A stretch of DNA of 64,000 nt. Source: Eopsaltria australis. Its lineage: Eukaryota > Chordata > Aves > Passeriformes > Petroicidae. Below the pieces are notes generated by a model. It was not told the origin of the DNA. It did no database searches and worked only from the letters and a program-made list of their open reading frames with translations. The position numbers were made by a program, and so were the translations under genes. Below are positions 10,511 to 25,100 of the stretch, piece by piece (positions within the stretch are counted from its first letter, which is position 1; each line of letters opens with the position of its first letter). The DNA lies in contig JAVTVJ010000033.1 in NCBI GenBank assembly GCA_034509425.1, forward strand, positions 5,825,001-5,889,000, in the 5' to 3' direction.

Positions 10511-13500
10511 AGGTAAACATATTATCAGTTGTGGCAGAATACCAAGAGTGCCATGGACTCCCTGGCCATGTTGATAAATTCAGTATCACTCAGGAGCTCA
10601 ATCATCCCTACTGCAGAAGTGCTGGAAGGTTCCTTCACAGGCTTGTTTATGCCTGCTGTAACTATTCACAGGAATGCTCAGAATCTGCAAGATCCATGAT
10701 TTACGTCACAGGCAGCCTGCATGAAACCATGTGTTTCTGAGGCCCTGTTAACTAGCATGTGTAGGGGCTGTTCTTTATTAGCTTCATACTCAAAAATATT
10801 AATATTTGATTTGCTAGTACAGAAAAATACTAATCAGAGCTTTCCCAATAATTACATTGCAGCATATACTGCAGTATAATGATAAGGCTATAATGATATA
10901 TAAATGGATATTTTTGCTTATAAGCAGAAGCAAATCAATGTGCTGCCATTAAATATGTTCACATAATATATCCTCATCTTGCACTGACCTCATTAATGAT
11001 GCTAACATTTAGTTGAATGTGTTTACACTAAGGAAAAAGAAAAATTAAATAAGAAGGTACTTGGCAAAAAAGGGAGAAAAGGATAACTATGAAAATATAC
11101 AATCTCCTGGAAAAAAGTGTAGGATATGGAGGAAATGCATTACAATTCCTCAATAACAGAAAAAAATAATTCTGCATACCTTAATTCCTATGAAAAAAAA
11201 TTATTTTAAAAAAATTCCAATAATGTTGAAACATATTGAACCTACTTAGTCATAGATACCTCTGAAAGGGACAGTTGGTACATAAATTTTTTAAAAGAAA
11301 CTTTCCACCTCTAATTGCAGGACCCATATGGTCTCCTCTGGTATCTGTCCTTAAAATATTTTATGAAATTTTCCTAAGTAGGACATAACTACCCAAACCC
11401 AGCATTTTCCAAAGTTGAAGTAGAGGAATAAGCACTGATTTATAGCACAAATATTAGCCTTAAGATATTGATTATCATATAGGCCAGATAGCCAGAGCAA
11501 TAATTTGCTTGGCACACATCTCCAGAAGAAATTAAGCAGTTACTCTAGAAGAAATTCAGCAGAGTTACTGTAACAGGATACACACTAACACTATACATCA
11601 GCATGCATTTAAAATGGGAAGAAGGACCAAAGTTTACCTGGGCAAAGTATGATAATATGTAATTAAGAACGCATTGATCTTTCTCTGCCTAAGCTTCACA
11701 GCCATCTCAAACCTCCATGACCACAATAACATAGTGCCTGGTCCAAGTTAACAAACCCTGCTGAGAATTAACATTCATTTATTTGGCATCTATATTATGC
11801 TAAGAAGGTCAGAGATCACAGATATGTTTTTAAATATACTGTGTAAACTTCCCTTCTGCAATAAAACACTGAAAGGCTGTTGGGAATCCAGAAATTTACA
11901 CCAAAATTTGACTTATATTTTCCTATGTAGAACAACCATTGTGTAAAAATATTGATATTTTCTAACTGGTTCTCATACCTTAGTACAAATTTTTTCATTA
12001 TACCATTTGTCATTATACCAGCTGTCAAAATTAAAATGTGTTCCTTTGTTCTGTGCATATAAAACTGTACTTTTCCTCCCAGTAAGATATGCAGGGAAGG
12101 AAATACCAAACTAGCATCTACCCATATGCCAGTGCAATATTAAAAGCAGCTTTTTTTTAATAGAATGTTACATGGGGCATCCTTCTATCAGTATTTTGTC
12201 AGCAAGATGGCTGCTGCAAGTTGGAATCTCTGATATCCCAATTATAAAGTAAAATTTTATTTTCAAGTACATTTTATTCACACTGAGGAGCACTTTCTGA
12301 GTTTCAAACTGCTGGCTGAGCAAAACAGATACAAGTTTCTTTTAACTATTTATTTGTAAATCTCCTCTGAGTATTAAAAACGTTCATAAAGATATGTCCA
12401 TAAAGAGAATGAGTACAAATTTTATCCTGACATTTGATTTAAGCTGTGTTGGAAAACTTACTTGACAGATATAGTTTTTCCCCCGAGCACTGAAATAGAG
12501 CAGATTGGCACAAAGATTTGTACTTAAAGAGAAGACCTGATTTTATAGTGGAACATGAATACGAATAACAGTCTTAATCTCTGCAGATTTTCCTACCTTT
12601 CAGTAATATGTCACTATGTAATGTCATTAGCAAAACAAAAGAATGACTACCATCCTTCCTTAAAAGGATACTATTAAGTTATTTTAGCTCAAAGTTTGAC
12701 CTGCATTAGTATAAGCTCTTGGCAAATGTCGTCTGGGGGGAATAAAGGAAACCATTAATCTGTTACTTGCTAAGATTACTACTCTGGCTCAGCAGAAAGA
12801 GTAAAATTAAAGTTAAAACATTCCAGGTGATAAGATAATTTTACAAAAAAGAGAAGGAAAATCTTCATAAAATTGAAAATTCTTATCTTAATTAAGACAC
12901 TACAGGGTGTATACTGCTTTTGAATCATCATCTCTGGTCTGTAATGATTCAGACGAAAAATCAGTACAGAATATGTCATTATGATTCCAGTTAAAAGTGA
13001 TAGTTTGGAAAGTTCTTTTCACAGTTGTTTTTCATCTGTAGTGCACTCATTAATAACATTAGGTCAGTACAAAATAGAAAAAATTACATATATTTTAATA
13101 CAAAGTTTCAGTAAATGTATAGTTATCAATTACTATAATTATTAATGAGGTAACTATCAATTTAACAATTTTTTACTGATGAGTTTATTTTCTACACATA
13201 ACTTATTGGTAAGAAAGACACAGAAATTCTTCATAATGGGAGGAAAAATGGCATACACATTTCCAGGTAGAAGTTAACATGACATGCTTGCTTAATGACA
13301 AATCAATAAGGTTTGTCCATCTTAGATACTGCAGGTGTTTCTTAGCACGTTACTACAGTGAGATGCATTTTTTCAGAGACTACTGCAGCATATTTTGGTG
13401 ATGCAATGGAACTCTATGAATACTGTATAGAAAGAAAGTCTGATTGCTCAGATCTGTTTCTGACACAGAAATGAAATCTTCATCAGAATACAGTCTGTAT

Positions 13501-15531
13501 GAATAGAAGTATATGTGCATTTTTGCTTGACAAAACCTGTATTACAATTTATAGAATACAGTTATATACTATGTAGCATTATTTTTCCTGGTATATGGTG
13601 CTTTTTTTACTGAATAAAACTCAAACCTATAAGGAAAGAACTGTTTTTTAATCAACTCATGAAAAAAAGACCTCATCATTATTTTCTCAAAGGATTATCA
13701 TTGGAAATAATCCTACAACTATTTTGAAATAGATGAAGAGGGGAAAGAAAGGAAACATACAAGCTATTTCAAAAGAGGGAGAGAGGAAAAAAAGCACCAC
13801 ATCTGTGTAGAAGGTTGTGATTTCATACTTGCCATGAATAGCAAAAAGCTCAATAGTTCAAAAGTAGTATGGGTAGGGATAAGCTTCACATCAACTGAGT
13901 TTAACTACCAAGGTCATAACTGCTTTTAGGAGCATCATAGCTTGTAGGCTGAATCACATGTTGGCAGCAACATTTCTCTCTCTCTAATTGTACTGAGAGC
14001 TGTAGGAGACAAAGCCTTTAAAAGAGAGGGATGAATCCTGACCAGTGTAGAACACTGGACATTTCTTGTAGATCTTAAGAAATGTTTTACTGTTGACACA
14101 TTAATTTCAGGGGAGCAGTTTAACGGAGAAAACAATCCCTTCTACAGCAGTTCAGTCAGAAATTGTTGTGCTAGGCTCTCCTGCTTAGCTGAAATTATTT
14201 ATTCCAAACTATCTAACCACAACTAATAAGAGACAGGTTATGATCAGAAAAAAATAACTAACATAATTTCCACCTATTTTTTTATTACTAGTCTTGATAT
14301 ATTCAGAGATCAAGTACAGTCTTTTTGGAATAAATGTAACAGTTTTGGGTTGGGAGCTTATTTTCAGAAAAACCACAGCTGAAAGACCAAGTTTCTGCAT
14401 TTGTGTTTTGCAGGTTCAAAGCTATGAACAGTATTTTTGATATTTTTTTGTGGTGCATAAATATGAAATGTTAGTTGTTCTAATGATTACAATTTCAAGC
14501 CATCGCATTTGAAAGGGTCAGTGTTTGAAAAGTTGGTATTTATAGCAGTCCTGTGTGCTCACTTGTGATTGCTATTTCTGAAATGTTGAGCATACCTTTT
14601 ATTGTAACAGCTTTTTATAAATGCATTTGATGGCCAAATAACTTTTAACTACTTTTTCTGTGGGTATATTTTCCTACTAGCACAGAATTTTGTTTTCTTT
14701 TTAGTTGATCAATTATTCTCTTTACTCTCTTCCTGAAAGAAGCAGACCTTCCTTGTAAAATTTCCAGGACATTTGCTGGACTATGTTTCACAGCAAATGT
14801 ACATTCCTTGTTTTTGGGAATTAAATTGAACACTTTAGTGACATTATTATTAGCAGTTGATAATTAGATTCTTTCATATATTAAAAGTTTATTTCTGATA
14901 GATATTCCTCTAAAAATATAAAGTAAGAATATAAATATGGCATGTGTTTCTCTTAAAAACACCAAACCTCTTTGCCTTCAAAATGCTATAGTTCGAAATC
15001 TTTAAGCTGGTGAATTTTCTCTAGTTTGTAGTTATTCTTTCAAATTCAATAATATTATTTAAATTACTAATTATCAGAAAAATACAAAGTAAATAGAATA
15101 TGGCCAATTTCAAGAATAATTTCTTTAATCATGTATGACAGGCTTAAACTGTCCTTATCACAGTGATGTTCTACTATTCATGGCATTATTGAGGCAATAA
15201 CAGGTCAGAGTTTTTGGCTTGTAGTATGTTCCTATAAAAGACTTTGCAAAATCACATCTCTTCTAGAGAAGTTAGTAAAAGATGAGATTTTTACGTATTT
15301 TTATCAGTTTGAAAGCTATAGAAGGAATGACTTGTGCAATGATGAGTAGTAAATAATTTCTCCTCAAAATCAGACTTCCTTTTCTGTTGCAGGGGAGGGG
15401 GAGGAGATGGAGATCTGCAGATGACTTCATAGAAAAGATAAAATATATGTTAGGAAACAAGATAACTGACCAGGCCAACAAATGTATCTTCATCTGGAAA
15501 GAAAAATCTGCTATTGCTACTACCAAGTCTA
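10511..15531. other. Unique AT-rich sequence with small local duplications
   Basis: No gene or named repeat is recognised. Small imperfect tandem duplications of about 23-24 bp at 11524-11570 and 15 bp at 11996-12025 look like replication-slippage products. Many A/T runs and stops are present in every frame. Confidence 0.55.
11996..12025. repeat. 15-bp tandem duplication
   Basis: Two adjacent 15-bp units, both beginning CATTATACCA and differing near their ends. A minor slippage event with no sign of function. Confidence 0.7.
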
Positions 15532-16318
15532 CTCAGTCACAGAATGGCATGGCTGAGATTGGCAGGGAGATCTGGAATCATCTGGTCCAACCCCTGCTCA
15601 CACAGGGACACCTAGAGCCAGTTTCCCAGGACCATGTCTGCACTGCTTTTCAATATCTCCAAGGAGGAAGATTCCACTACGTCTCTAGGCAACCTGTGCT
15701 GACTGTGCAATTACCCTCAAAGTGAAAAAGTGTTTCCTGGTGCTCAGATAGAACCTCCTGAAGAACTTTTTTCCACCCGCTTTGCACCATCTCTTCAGAT
15801 ATTTAGATTAATTAATAAGTTCCTTCCCTGCCCATCCCCCATTTCTCCCTCCCCCCCCCCGCCCCACCCCATCAGCTTCATGGCCCTTCATTGTACTCTC
15901 CTGTGTCCAGGAGTCCAGAGCTAGACAGTCTTCCAGGTGTGACATCACTACTGCTGAGGTGAAGGATGCATTCAGTGCTGCTCATAATGCAGCCCACGCT
16001 ACCATCAGACTTTGCTGCCAGAGCACCCTGCTGGCTCAGGTTCAGCTTGGACTGCAGGTCATTTTCTGTCAAGCTGTTTTCCAGCTGTGTGGCACTCAGC
16101 GTATACTGGTGCCAGGGATTGTTCCTTCCCATGTGGCAGGGCTTTGCACTTCTCCTTGTTGACCTTTGTGAGGTTCCTGCCAGTCTGTTTTTCCAGCCTG
16201 TGGAGGTCCCTCTGGGTGGCAGCATCACACTCTGGTATACTCAACCACTACTCCCAGGTTTGTGTCATCTGCAAACTTGCTGAGAGTACACTTTGTCCCA
16301 GTTTATTAGGACATATCT
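15532..16318 (-). mobile_element. CR1 LINE fragment, 3' end and end of ORF2
   Basis: This non-LTR retrotransposon copy lies on the minus strand, so its 3' end is at the left. From left to right it matches reverse-complemented avian CR1: the 3' UTR start (CACAGAATGGCATGG), the region answering to CCAACC/GGGACACC, then sequence antisense to the reverse-transcriptase C-terminal part, ending with the antisense of the segment coding near the catalytic domain (GCAAACTTGCTGAG). CR1 ORF2 normally encodes an endonuclease and reverse transcriptase. This copy is 5'-truncated, as most are, and inactive. A 10-base C run and C-rich stretch at about 15847-15870 coincide with a deletion relative to full CR1. 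The tail of 8-bp repeats is missing or worn away. Confidence 0.93.
15847..15870. repeat. Poly-C tract inside CR1
   Basis: Ten consecutive C with neighbouring C-rich sequence, sitting where CR1 sequence is missing. On the minus strand it is a G run that could form a G-rich structure. Confidence 0.8.
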
Positions 16319-17657
16319 AGAAAAAGAACAGCAGGGTGGGGGAGAAGAGGTCTGAATCTAACCTACCCTTTTAAATTCTAATGATAAAGAGACTCAGCAA
16401 GTGCAAAATAGCACAGAAGAAAGAAAATCCAGCTATCAGCAGAAAGCCAGCTGAACTGTTGGTGGTAAAGCATCACTTAATCAAATAAGTTATTTCAAAA
16501 AATTAAACAGACCAGAACAGAAGCTTAAAAGCAAACACTGACAAAGTACCAATCAACGTTATCAGCAAACATTAAATTGCTTTCCAAAACAAAATCCACT
16601 TACAAGTTCACTTCACAGGAAAGGGCTACCTCACCATAACATAGCGAAACACATGTATCTGTCAGCAAAAGTGCTGAACCCCAGGACAGTGATTTCAAGA
16701 GTAAGATATTTTATTTTGATAAAAATCCTGTCATTGATTTTGTGCTAAGGATTGAATACAAAGTCAAACCCTTTGGTACTAAAAATGGCATTTTTTTAAT
16801 AATGCAAGGGCAGTCTTAAGGAAGCACACTTTCTTCAATATATGAGATGTACAAATGCAAAAAAGAACTAGTTTACTGTTTAACTTTCAGTATGCTGTTT
16901 ATTTAATAATTATTTAATTATTCTTTTCTTAGGTAGATTTTCCACAACTGGTTGCTCAGAAATACAAGAAAAAGTGCAGAACTGAGTAGTTTAAGTCTCA
17001 GTCTGAAGCAGACTCAACTATGCTTATGCCATTACTGAGAGGTTACTTTCTTACCTTTCTAACATCCAGATAGGTTTTCCTAGACAAATCCTAATTTCAT
17101 GTAAAGATTGCTAAACGTAGGATTTGATGTAGTAAACTTTACATCAAATTATAAACTTTTTATTATTTTATTATTATTAAAATCTACTTACCATATATTT
17201 TTTTTGCTTCTGATTTTCTTTTCACTAGAGCAGCAGTGAAACAGGGAAATGACTAGTTATATTTTCCTCAGATATTGAAAGCTGAGGAGAATTAGCCATC
17301 TAGGAAAGAGAAAAAAAGAATAATTTCCTTTTGATTGCTATCTCAGCAAGCTGAAAGTTACCAAGGAGCTAGTAATGTGGTGACATAGCATAGCTAACAG
17401 GGTGCCTCATCAAGCAACAGCTAGTAGTAGTCATGAGAAATAAAAAATATCTACAAGGATCATGTAAATCCTCCTTTCTTGTTTCATCACAGAGACTTCA
17501 TTTTCAGTTAGGGAGCTTGATTCCTATTTTAGGATTATTTTTTCTTTCAAGTAATTTAAACTCCCTGATTATGTTCCGTAAAGCATTAAATCAGCTATGA
17601 AAGAAACACCTGCAATGAGAGGTTTAGAATTTTCGTGAGGGTTTCCTTGCCTTTGTA

Positions 17658-17727
17658 GGGTTTTTTTTGTGGGTTTTTTTTGGCTGGTTGATCGGTCTGT
17701 GGGTTTTTTTTGATTTTTTGTTGCTGG
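17658..17727. repeat. T/G-rich low-complexity tract
   Basis: Runs of seven to eight T separated by GTGGG-like steps. Low-complexity sequence, not a family repeat. Confidence 0.75.
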
Positions 17728-18090
17728 TTATCTTTTACAAAAGTCTGAATATCAATTTCCCAATTAAAAATAAATTTTATTCCTACTTTATATATTTTAC
17801 TCTTATGCTGAGTAGCTGATACCAAATAAGGGGAGCCATTTTGATCTGATGCAAATAACAACTAGGAGAGGGATTATTGCTTCTTTTAGGTCACCTGGCT
17901 TTTGTGTGCATAAAGCATTGAGGATTCCATATAGAATGAATATGGCATGAAGTTGTCAACTCTAATTGAGAAAAAGGAGACAGTGTTCATGAACCTTAGT
18001 TGATTTAGCTTCAGAACACTATTTTCATTGTTATTCCATACAATCTAAGAAAACATATTCAGAGTAAATAGTTAAGGTAGAACCCCAGTT

Positions 18091-18120
18091 AATTTTATAT
18101 ATATATATATATATAAAATT
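18091..18120. repeat. (TA)n microsatellite forming a perfect 30-bp palindrome
   Basis: A run of TA dinucleotides is capped on the left by AATTTT and on the right by AAAATT, so the 30 bases equal their own reverse complement. More TA-rich sequence follows to about 18156. Such tracts can extrude cruciforms and are length-unstable. Confidence 0.9.
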
Positions 18121-19165
18121 ATGAATACATATATATAATTATGAATATATATAATGAATCTGAAATAATGGAGAAGAAATTCAGTACAAAACAGATATTT
18201 GATGGATATCATATGTTACAAATGAACTTTACATGAGCTATACTAGGGATTGCTATTCAGAGAGGATTGTAGACCCCAAAATCACCCTGTCAGAAAAACT
18301 AGCAAGAAAATGAGAAAAGCTGACCTTGTAACAGGAAAATATACTACTGCCATTTAACCCAACTCATAAAGTAGATTGAGGCAGTTTGAAGACATGTAGA
18401 AGGGAATGCAAAGCAAAGGTTAGTATTTTATGGGAAATGTAATAAAGACTGGGACTGGATTGAAGAAATTCATTGCACACAACACTTAAAAGCCTATAAA
18501 GAGTGACTGATGGGTATAGCAGAAGAAGGAGTGGCATGACAGAAAGAAGGTCCTGACCTGATAACACCAAGGAACAGCACACAGATCTGAGAAACAGTAA
18601 CTTTGACCTTATCAAATCTTATTTAACTATATTTTCACTTATTTTCATCTGTAGAGTAAATTTGGTATGTTCTAAGAGGCCACATCCTTTACATAACTGG
18701 CTAATCATTTTTTTGTGCCTACAAGTGTCAGAGTGCATTTCAAGAAATACTTACCCTCACTGTACCCACTGCCTTGTCTTATTCTTTTGAGATTCAGCTG
18801 CTGGATGGAAATTGGAAGGATTCCTTTTATCAGCCAGCCTGACTGCAAAGTGACAGCAGCCTTCAGTGGGTATGCAGCATCAGAAGTGGAAATCAAGAAC
18901 ATGCACACGCATACAATGGAGACTATGAAGATAAGGAGAAAAGGAGATTGATTACATTTTACTGATTTGACACTTAATGACATTCTTAAGTATTTGGATA
19001 CTAAAAAGGCAACTTTGACTGATACTTCATTAAACAGGGAGGAGTTCAGTCTGCTTAAATTGTATACAGTCTTGACAAAAATGTGATTATGTATCTCAGA
19101 GGATAATCCAGCACACAGAAAAAATATATTACTTCCTTTTCCTCAACTCCTTCTCATTTCTTTTC

Positions 19166-19187
19166 TTTTTTTTTTTTTTTTTTTTTT
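19166..19187. repeat. Poly-T run (22)
   Basis: Uninterrupted run of 22 T preceded by a T/C-rich stretch. If it were the tail of a retrocopy, the copy would lie to the right on the minus strand, but nothing recognisable is there. Confidence 0.9.
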
Positions 19188-22100
19188 CATTTTTAAGAAA
19201 TGGAGAACTGTTGAGGGCCATTCAAACTCCTTACATAACACATCTCTTAAGATTACAGAAAATCAGTGGATGTGGTGAGTGCTTCCATTTACTTTCCTTA
19301 CCTCTTTGCTGATAATATCATTACAAGAAAGTAAAATTACTTCAGAGCTATTCAGAAAAAAAGAAGTATCTGCACACTCTAAGCTCCACTTACAGGCAAA
19401 CTAATCTGTATTTTCTACATATTGGAAGGCTTTCGTATTAATGATAATAAATGATCAGATCAGGGGGATCACAAATCATACATGCCAGCATGGATTTGTA
19501 GAACTGCTTCTGAGATACAAAAGCATTTCTTGTTAGAATATTACTACCACATCCTTTGACATGGATAAAAATAAAAATAAATCCTAAATGTCAAATTACT
19601 GGCCCAAAACTAGGAATAAATAACCACCAAAGTTGAGACCTCCTGACAAGATGCAGTGAGGTGCTTCATCACTCTTTGATGAACCTATGATGATGAGACC
19701 CTAATTGCTCTCTAAACTGCAGCTCAGCTTTCACAGATAAGCATAGAGCATATTCCAACTTCTCTACAAGCTAGTGATTTTACCACTAGACGTACAACAT
19801 TTATGAATTCATTTAATCTTGAACTAAATGAAACATAAGAGGATTCCCAGTGTTCTCCTTTCCTGAATGACTGCTTCAGCTGTCAAACTGTTATGTAAAA
19901 ATGAAAACAGATTTATTTTTAGTTTTAATCTGTCACAGCTCACTTTAACAGGGACCCAGAATTGTGTCAAAATATGTACCTATCTATCCCAATACTCCAC
20001 TTTTGTCCACATAAGGAGAAACACTGGCAACTGTTCCAACAGTTCCCAAGTTCACTAAAGTAACACCTTCTGAATTTAGAAACTCATGAATAGCCAATCC
20101 TGGAAACCACTTCTAGAAACCAAGAAAATTCAGTACTAAGGGAAGATGCGCTAACAGTCTCACAGTTCAAAACAAGTTATATAAGACAATTAACAATTTA
20201 TTCAGTTTTTCTATTAGAATAATAAGAAAGAAAGTCCACTTAATTTGCAGCAAAGAGGACATCCACAATGCTTGTTTAGAACAGCTGGGAAACTAAGCTA
20301 ACAACAGGAATTAGTGCTGCTGAAGGAATAGCTCAGAGATGAGGAACAGCAGTTTGTGCTGTGGTAAGCAAACTCATCTTCCAACAGCAGCAGTAATAAC
20401 TAACCTCAAAATCCCAACGGGAAGAACAAAATCCATTAGTCTAGACACAATTTGCATTCCTCTCATTTGGCTCAAAAATACTCCATCTTCTGCTTTAGTT
20501 GCAGTAGCAGACAGCACCAAACACCTTATCTTCATGATAGAAAAATTCAGATTTGCCTGCTTGGTTGCGAGGCCTTGACTCAGCCCTGCTGAACAAATTA
20601 AGTTAAAAAACATACCAGAGGTCTACTTACAGATGAAAGAAAATCTACAGCTTCAAAAGATCAGAACTGTAGACACTCCTACCTCCAGGCCAGAAAAAAA
20701 TTGTATCTGTTCCTAATTCAGTGTACAAGATAGAATGAAAGACACACTGAGAACATTGGCTACTGCCAAACTGCTTTCTCCCACCCCAGACCCTGCCCAG
20801 CTGTAAGGAACTTGATGAGTCACAAGTGCAGTCAGCAGGAGAGGCCATAGGTTGTGCTGCTCCACTAATAAATGGCCTGAACAGAAGTCTCAGTCTCATT
20901 CCGGGCAAGAGTGGTAAAGTGGTAGGAACAGAAATGAGAACTGATAGAAAGATGTGTGAAATTTTTAGGTATAGTGCACAATTGTATATGTTTAAAGATA
21001 TGGTTCATTTAGTGTTTAGGTTTCACCATCTTGCAGATAACAATTCTTTCTCTTTTTTCTTTGTTTTTGGTTGGGTTTTTTTGGGGGAGAAAGTGCATGT
21101 TTTTTTGTCTTGACAGCTTGGTTGCTAGATGGGTGGGAATAATGCTTGGGTGATATCGCACTACAGAATTTAAATTTTTTTTTAAAATAAATTAATATAT
21201 TAATGTATTTTTTTAACCTCAAGAGGTTTTTGGTTTTCTAATTATTGTTCACCAATTGTTTATATTAATGTTTTCAGTAGACAAAAGTGATAATCTATTC
21301 ATTATTTAAATGGTATTTTGAAATTTTAATTTCAAATATATACAGTATAGGTTTATTGTACAATAACTTCTGGACTGTACAGTTTTTTTTTAATTTGAAT
21401 ATTAACTTTTGGGAAGAGCAGCTACAAACAAAGGGTATTTTCTTCTTCCTTCAGTACTAAGCAATATCTGAAGTAGTATAGACGTTTTATTAAACTTTTG
21501 CAATGGATGGGTAGTGTCTCACTGTTTGTGACTGCTGTATGAGGAACAGCTCTTTATCAGACAAGTCCCTTACGTTATGAAGCTCTCTTGGAATGTGTTT
21601 TCATAGTTCTCATCTCTCGAAAGTCTGGCTCTGTGCAAACAATTCTGTTGAGAGTTACATTCAGACTGTGCTGTCCTTGCTTTCTGTAGAATTAGAGGTA
21701 GGATAAAGAAGGTTGAGAGAGTCTGTGTGTGTTTGTGTAATTATATACCTTATATCTATATTGTATAGATTTTTTACAACTTCTTTCAAATGAGAAATGT
21801 GATAGGTGCGAAGGACATTAATCTGAAGTAGCTGGGACTGAAGTCTTGATTGTGTTTCCTAAAAACAAAGGATCTGCTTCCATGGCTATTGGTGTCTGTT
21901 GTAAGGAACTTTCCAAACATAATGCACAAATGACCAATTTAAAATGAAATTCAGGAATGGGGATAGCTTTCTGATCCATAAGCACTGAAGTACAGTTTCC
22001 TACGTGAAAAAGTGTTTTCACCTAAAGAGAGGAACATTCCAGGTTTGTCCAAACTGATGAGGACTCTAGATGCTTGTTTGTCACACCATTCTGCATTTAA

Positions 22101-25100
22101 AAGGGGGTAGAGGGGAGGGAGTTCTGTCTACTTAGAAAATTAAATGTTGTTAAACTAAAAACTTGTGTTCCTGGTATAATTATGACTGAATGCTAAGAAG
22201 GGATACTTGAATATGCTCCATTTTTAGTGACAAAAGTCGTATTTTTACAGTATTGCACATGATTCATGTACAAAATGTACAGTAAAACATGGTCTATCTC
22301 TTCTTTGTGCAAAACAATGACAAAAACCTCTATGTTGTACATAGATGCCACATGCTTATGGCAAAACATGGGGATAAAAATTAAAAGTTGAATTTGCTAT
22401 TCTTGACTTCTGAATGAGTAGAACTACAGAAAATTAGGAGATATCCTGACTTAATTATTTCTGTGTGGGTTTCTTTGTTTTGGTTTTGGTTTTTTTTGGG
22501 GGGGAGTGGTTTTGGAAGAAGTTAAAGAAACAGGCTGAAAAAGGCTTAATGGCTCAGACAACAGTCATTGACACGAGTTTTTCAGTACAAATTACAGGAA
22601 AGACATTATTGGCCCCTCTAACAATATGAAACTCTTGCAGTACAGTGCAAGTTTGCTCATTGGCTCAGGTAGATAGATAGATAAATTATACAACTTTTAT
22701 AAAATCTTTCTAAGACGATAAATTGTTTGGTTGTGCCTCAGCATACTGGCACTTCAAACCCATTCCTGCAATTACACTGATATATATTAGCTAATATTTT
22801 TGCAAGATCTTTTTAGAGTGGAAGTTCTATTCATTTAAAGAATTATTTTGTATATTATAATTACACATAGAGTAGTACTATTTTGTATTAGTCAAAGAAA
22901 AGTTATGAGAAACTTCTTGTACAGTAAATTACAAGCAAGGACAAATTTAAAACAGTTGTCCTTGACTGCCTTGTATCTAGTGAGCAAAAATAAACTTTAG
23001 TGATTTATTATAAGAGAAATAATGACTTTAATAGAGACTCGTTCAAGCTCATTTTTCAAAATATATAGTACATGTGATTATTTATTACTGATTTTTTAAT
23101 GCTTCAGTTGTACCATGCAGCACACATCATTTGCTTATCTCATTAAAATTTTCTCTACAGAAAGAAAATATTGGGTCATAAACCTAATATTACAAATTCT
23201 TTAAGCTAGATTAGAAGAGTGAGATTGAAATAACAATGTCTTTGATGAGAACTACTGCTGAACTATAAAATATTTCTTAGCTTCATAGTACTTAACTGTA
23301 TAAAATCTCTTGTCAGTGCTGCCTTGTGTGTGGTAGTTCTGGAATTTGTGTAATGATGAACAGTGAGTCAAGAGACGTAGCTTACTGAAAAATAACTTAA
23401 ATCTTTTCCCAAAATAATTTGACTAATATCTTGGTTTCCATTGCTGCAAGGATAGAGCTTAATGTTAGGCAGACTCTGAAATTCTGATTTTACAAGTAGC
23501 CTTGCATTATCTTAATTTAATTATGTGATAAGTCTCCATAATTTCAAAAAACTTGTCAATGTTTTTTGTTATTTAACATTAGTGTCCTTATATCCCCCTG
23601 AAAATAAATTTCTCTTCTTCTGTGATTGCAGTCTGCCACCCTTAGCACTTTTACTCTCTGGTGAATCCTTGACCTTTCCCAGAACACTTTGCCCAATTAT
23701 TTGCAGTGTTAAAAGCATTCAGCTAGAAGGAGATAGGAAGGCTTCAGGATGTATATATGGACTTTGGTTGTACCTGCAGAAATATATACTTTATTCTCCT
23801 ATGCAACATCTCTGGTGTCAGTGAAATTTATCAAGCCCAGCTGTTACTGCAAGATATGACTCAGGCTTATCCAGTATAATTCCAAATATTTATTCATGAC
23901 ACGTCATTTAAGAGACTAAGCGTCTTAGGCTTCCTCAAAAGTCCTGTGTTTAGGTAATCTGTCTACCTCAATTCATATTTGTTTTTACAAATAGCATAAA
24001 CCATGAAGGGCACTCTTAAATATGTGCTTCAGGTTAGTAGGATGAATCTGTAATTCTGTTTTGCAACATGGATTCTCCAGATAGGTAAAATGAGTTTAAA
24101 AAGCAGGTGAAGTTCACCAATAGCTGATTCTATAGAGTTCATACTTGTAATAAAAACTAAGTAAGTAAGTGAGAGTGTTTCTGGATAGTTCAATTATAAG
24201 CAATCTGGAGACAGGGGTGAAATTAATTCTGTATTAGAGAAAATGTCATTTCTGATATGTGTAAAAAAGATCCAAATATATAGAACTCTAGAAATAGTTT
24301 GCCATTGTCATGTACTTCAACAGTAATGCGTTTATTTCTGAAAAATAAATATTTTGAATGCAGTTTGAAGTAAACCATGTTCCATTCCACTTCCCTGTCA
24401 GAGTGTCAAAGATTAATGGATTTGGATGATGAATTTTGACTACAAAGAAAATATGCAAGAAAATATAAAAAATCTTGTAGACTTCTTGTTTTGAAGATAA
24501 ATCTATCACTGCCAATATTGCTTGGGACTGTGTGTCTTTAAACACACAGAGGTTGTTTATATTCTAAATATCTGAACATAGAAAAATGAGTTTGCTACTC
24601 ATGTCCAACTGAAAAAAATGGCACATGAAAAAAATTCATTTCACAGAGATTTCTTGTATGTATTTTCAGAATTTCCAGTCCCATAAAATTCAGCTTTCAA
24701 CCAATCTGCTTCTTAAGCTGTGTGTTGCTCCATACGTGTCAACTAGCCACATGAAAAATCTCCAAAAAGGGAAAAAGGCAAGTGGAGAAGTTTGCCAGAC
24801 AGATAACTCTGTCTAGATGCTGTGATTTGACTGAAATTGAAGGAGTCAGAGCAGGAAAGTTGCTTTCCCTTAATGGTAAATATTAACCATCTATACAGAA
24901 GAAAAAATCCTGTGAAGCCTGATTATGTACTCTGTTCCAAAGTAATGAAGCAGCAAGCCTTATGGAAATAATGTCTTCACAGTACTCAGCAGCTCCTTGC
25001 CAAAGCTATTTCTATTCAATTTTCAAGCCTAGAAACACAGATACAATGCTCTTGGTATCACAAAAATTACTCAGCTACCAATGAAAAGGATAATGTACAG

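Noticed and set aside
15387..16320. Cluster of overlapping open frames of 60-116 codons on both strands
   Set aside because: They coincide with a CR1 3' region read in the wrong strand or frame. Only the minus-strand CR1 is real.
19166..19187. Poly-T run as the tail of a processed pseudogene
   Set aside because: The sequence to its right shows no long open frame or recognisable gene.
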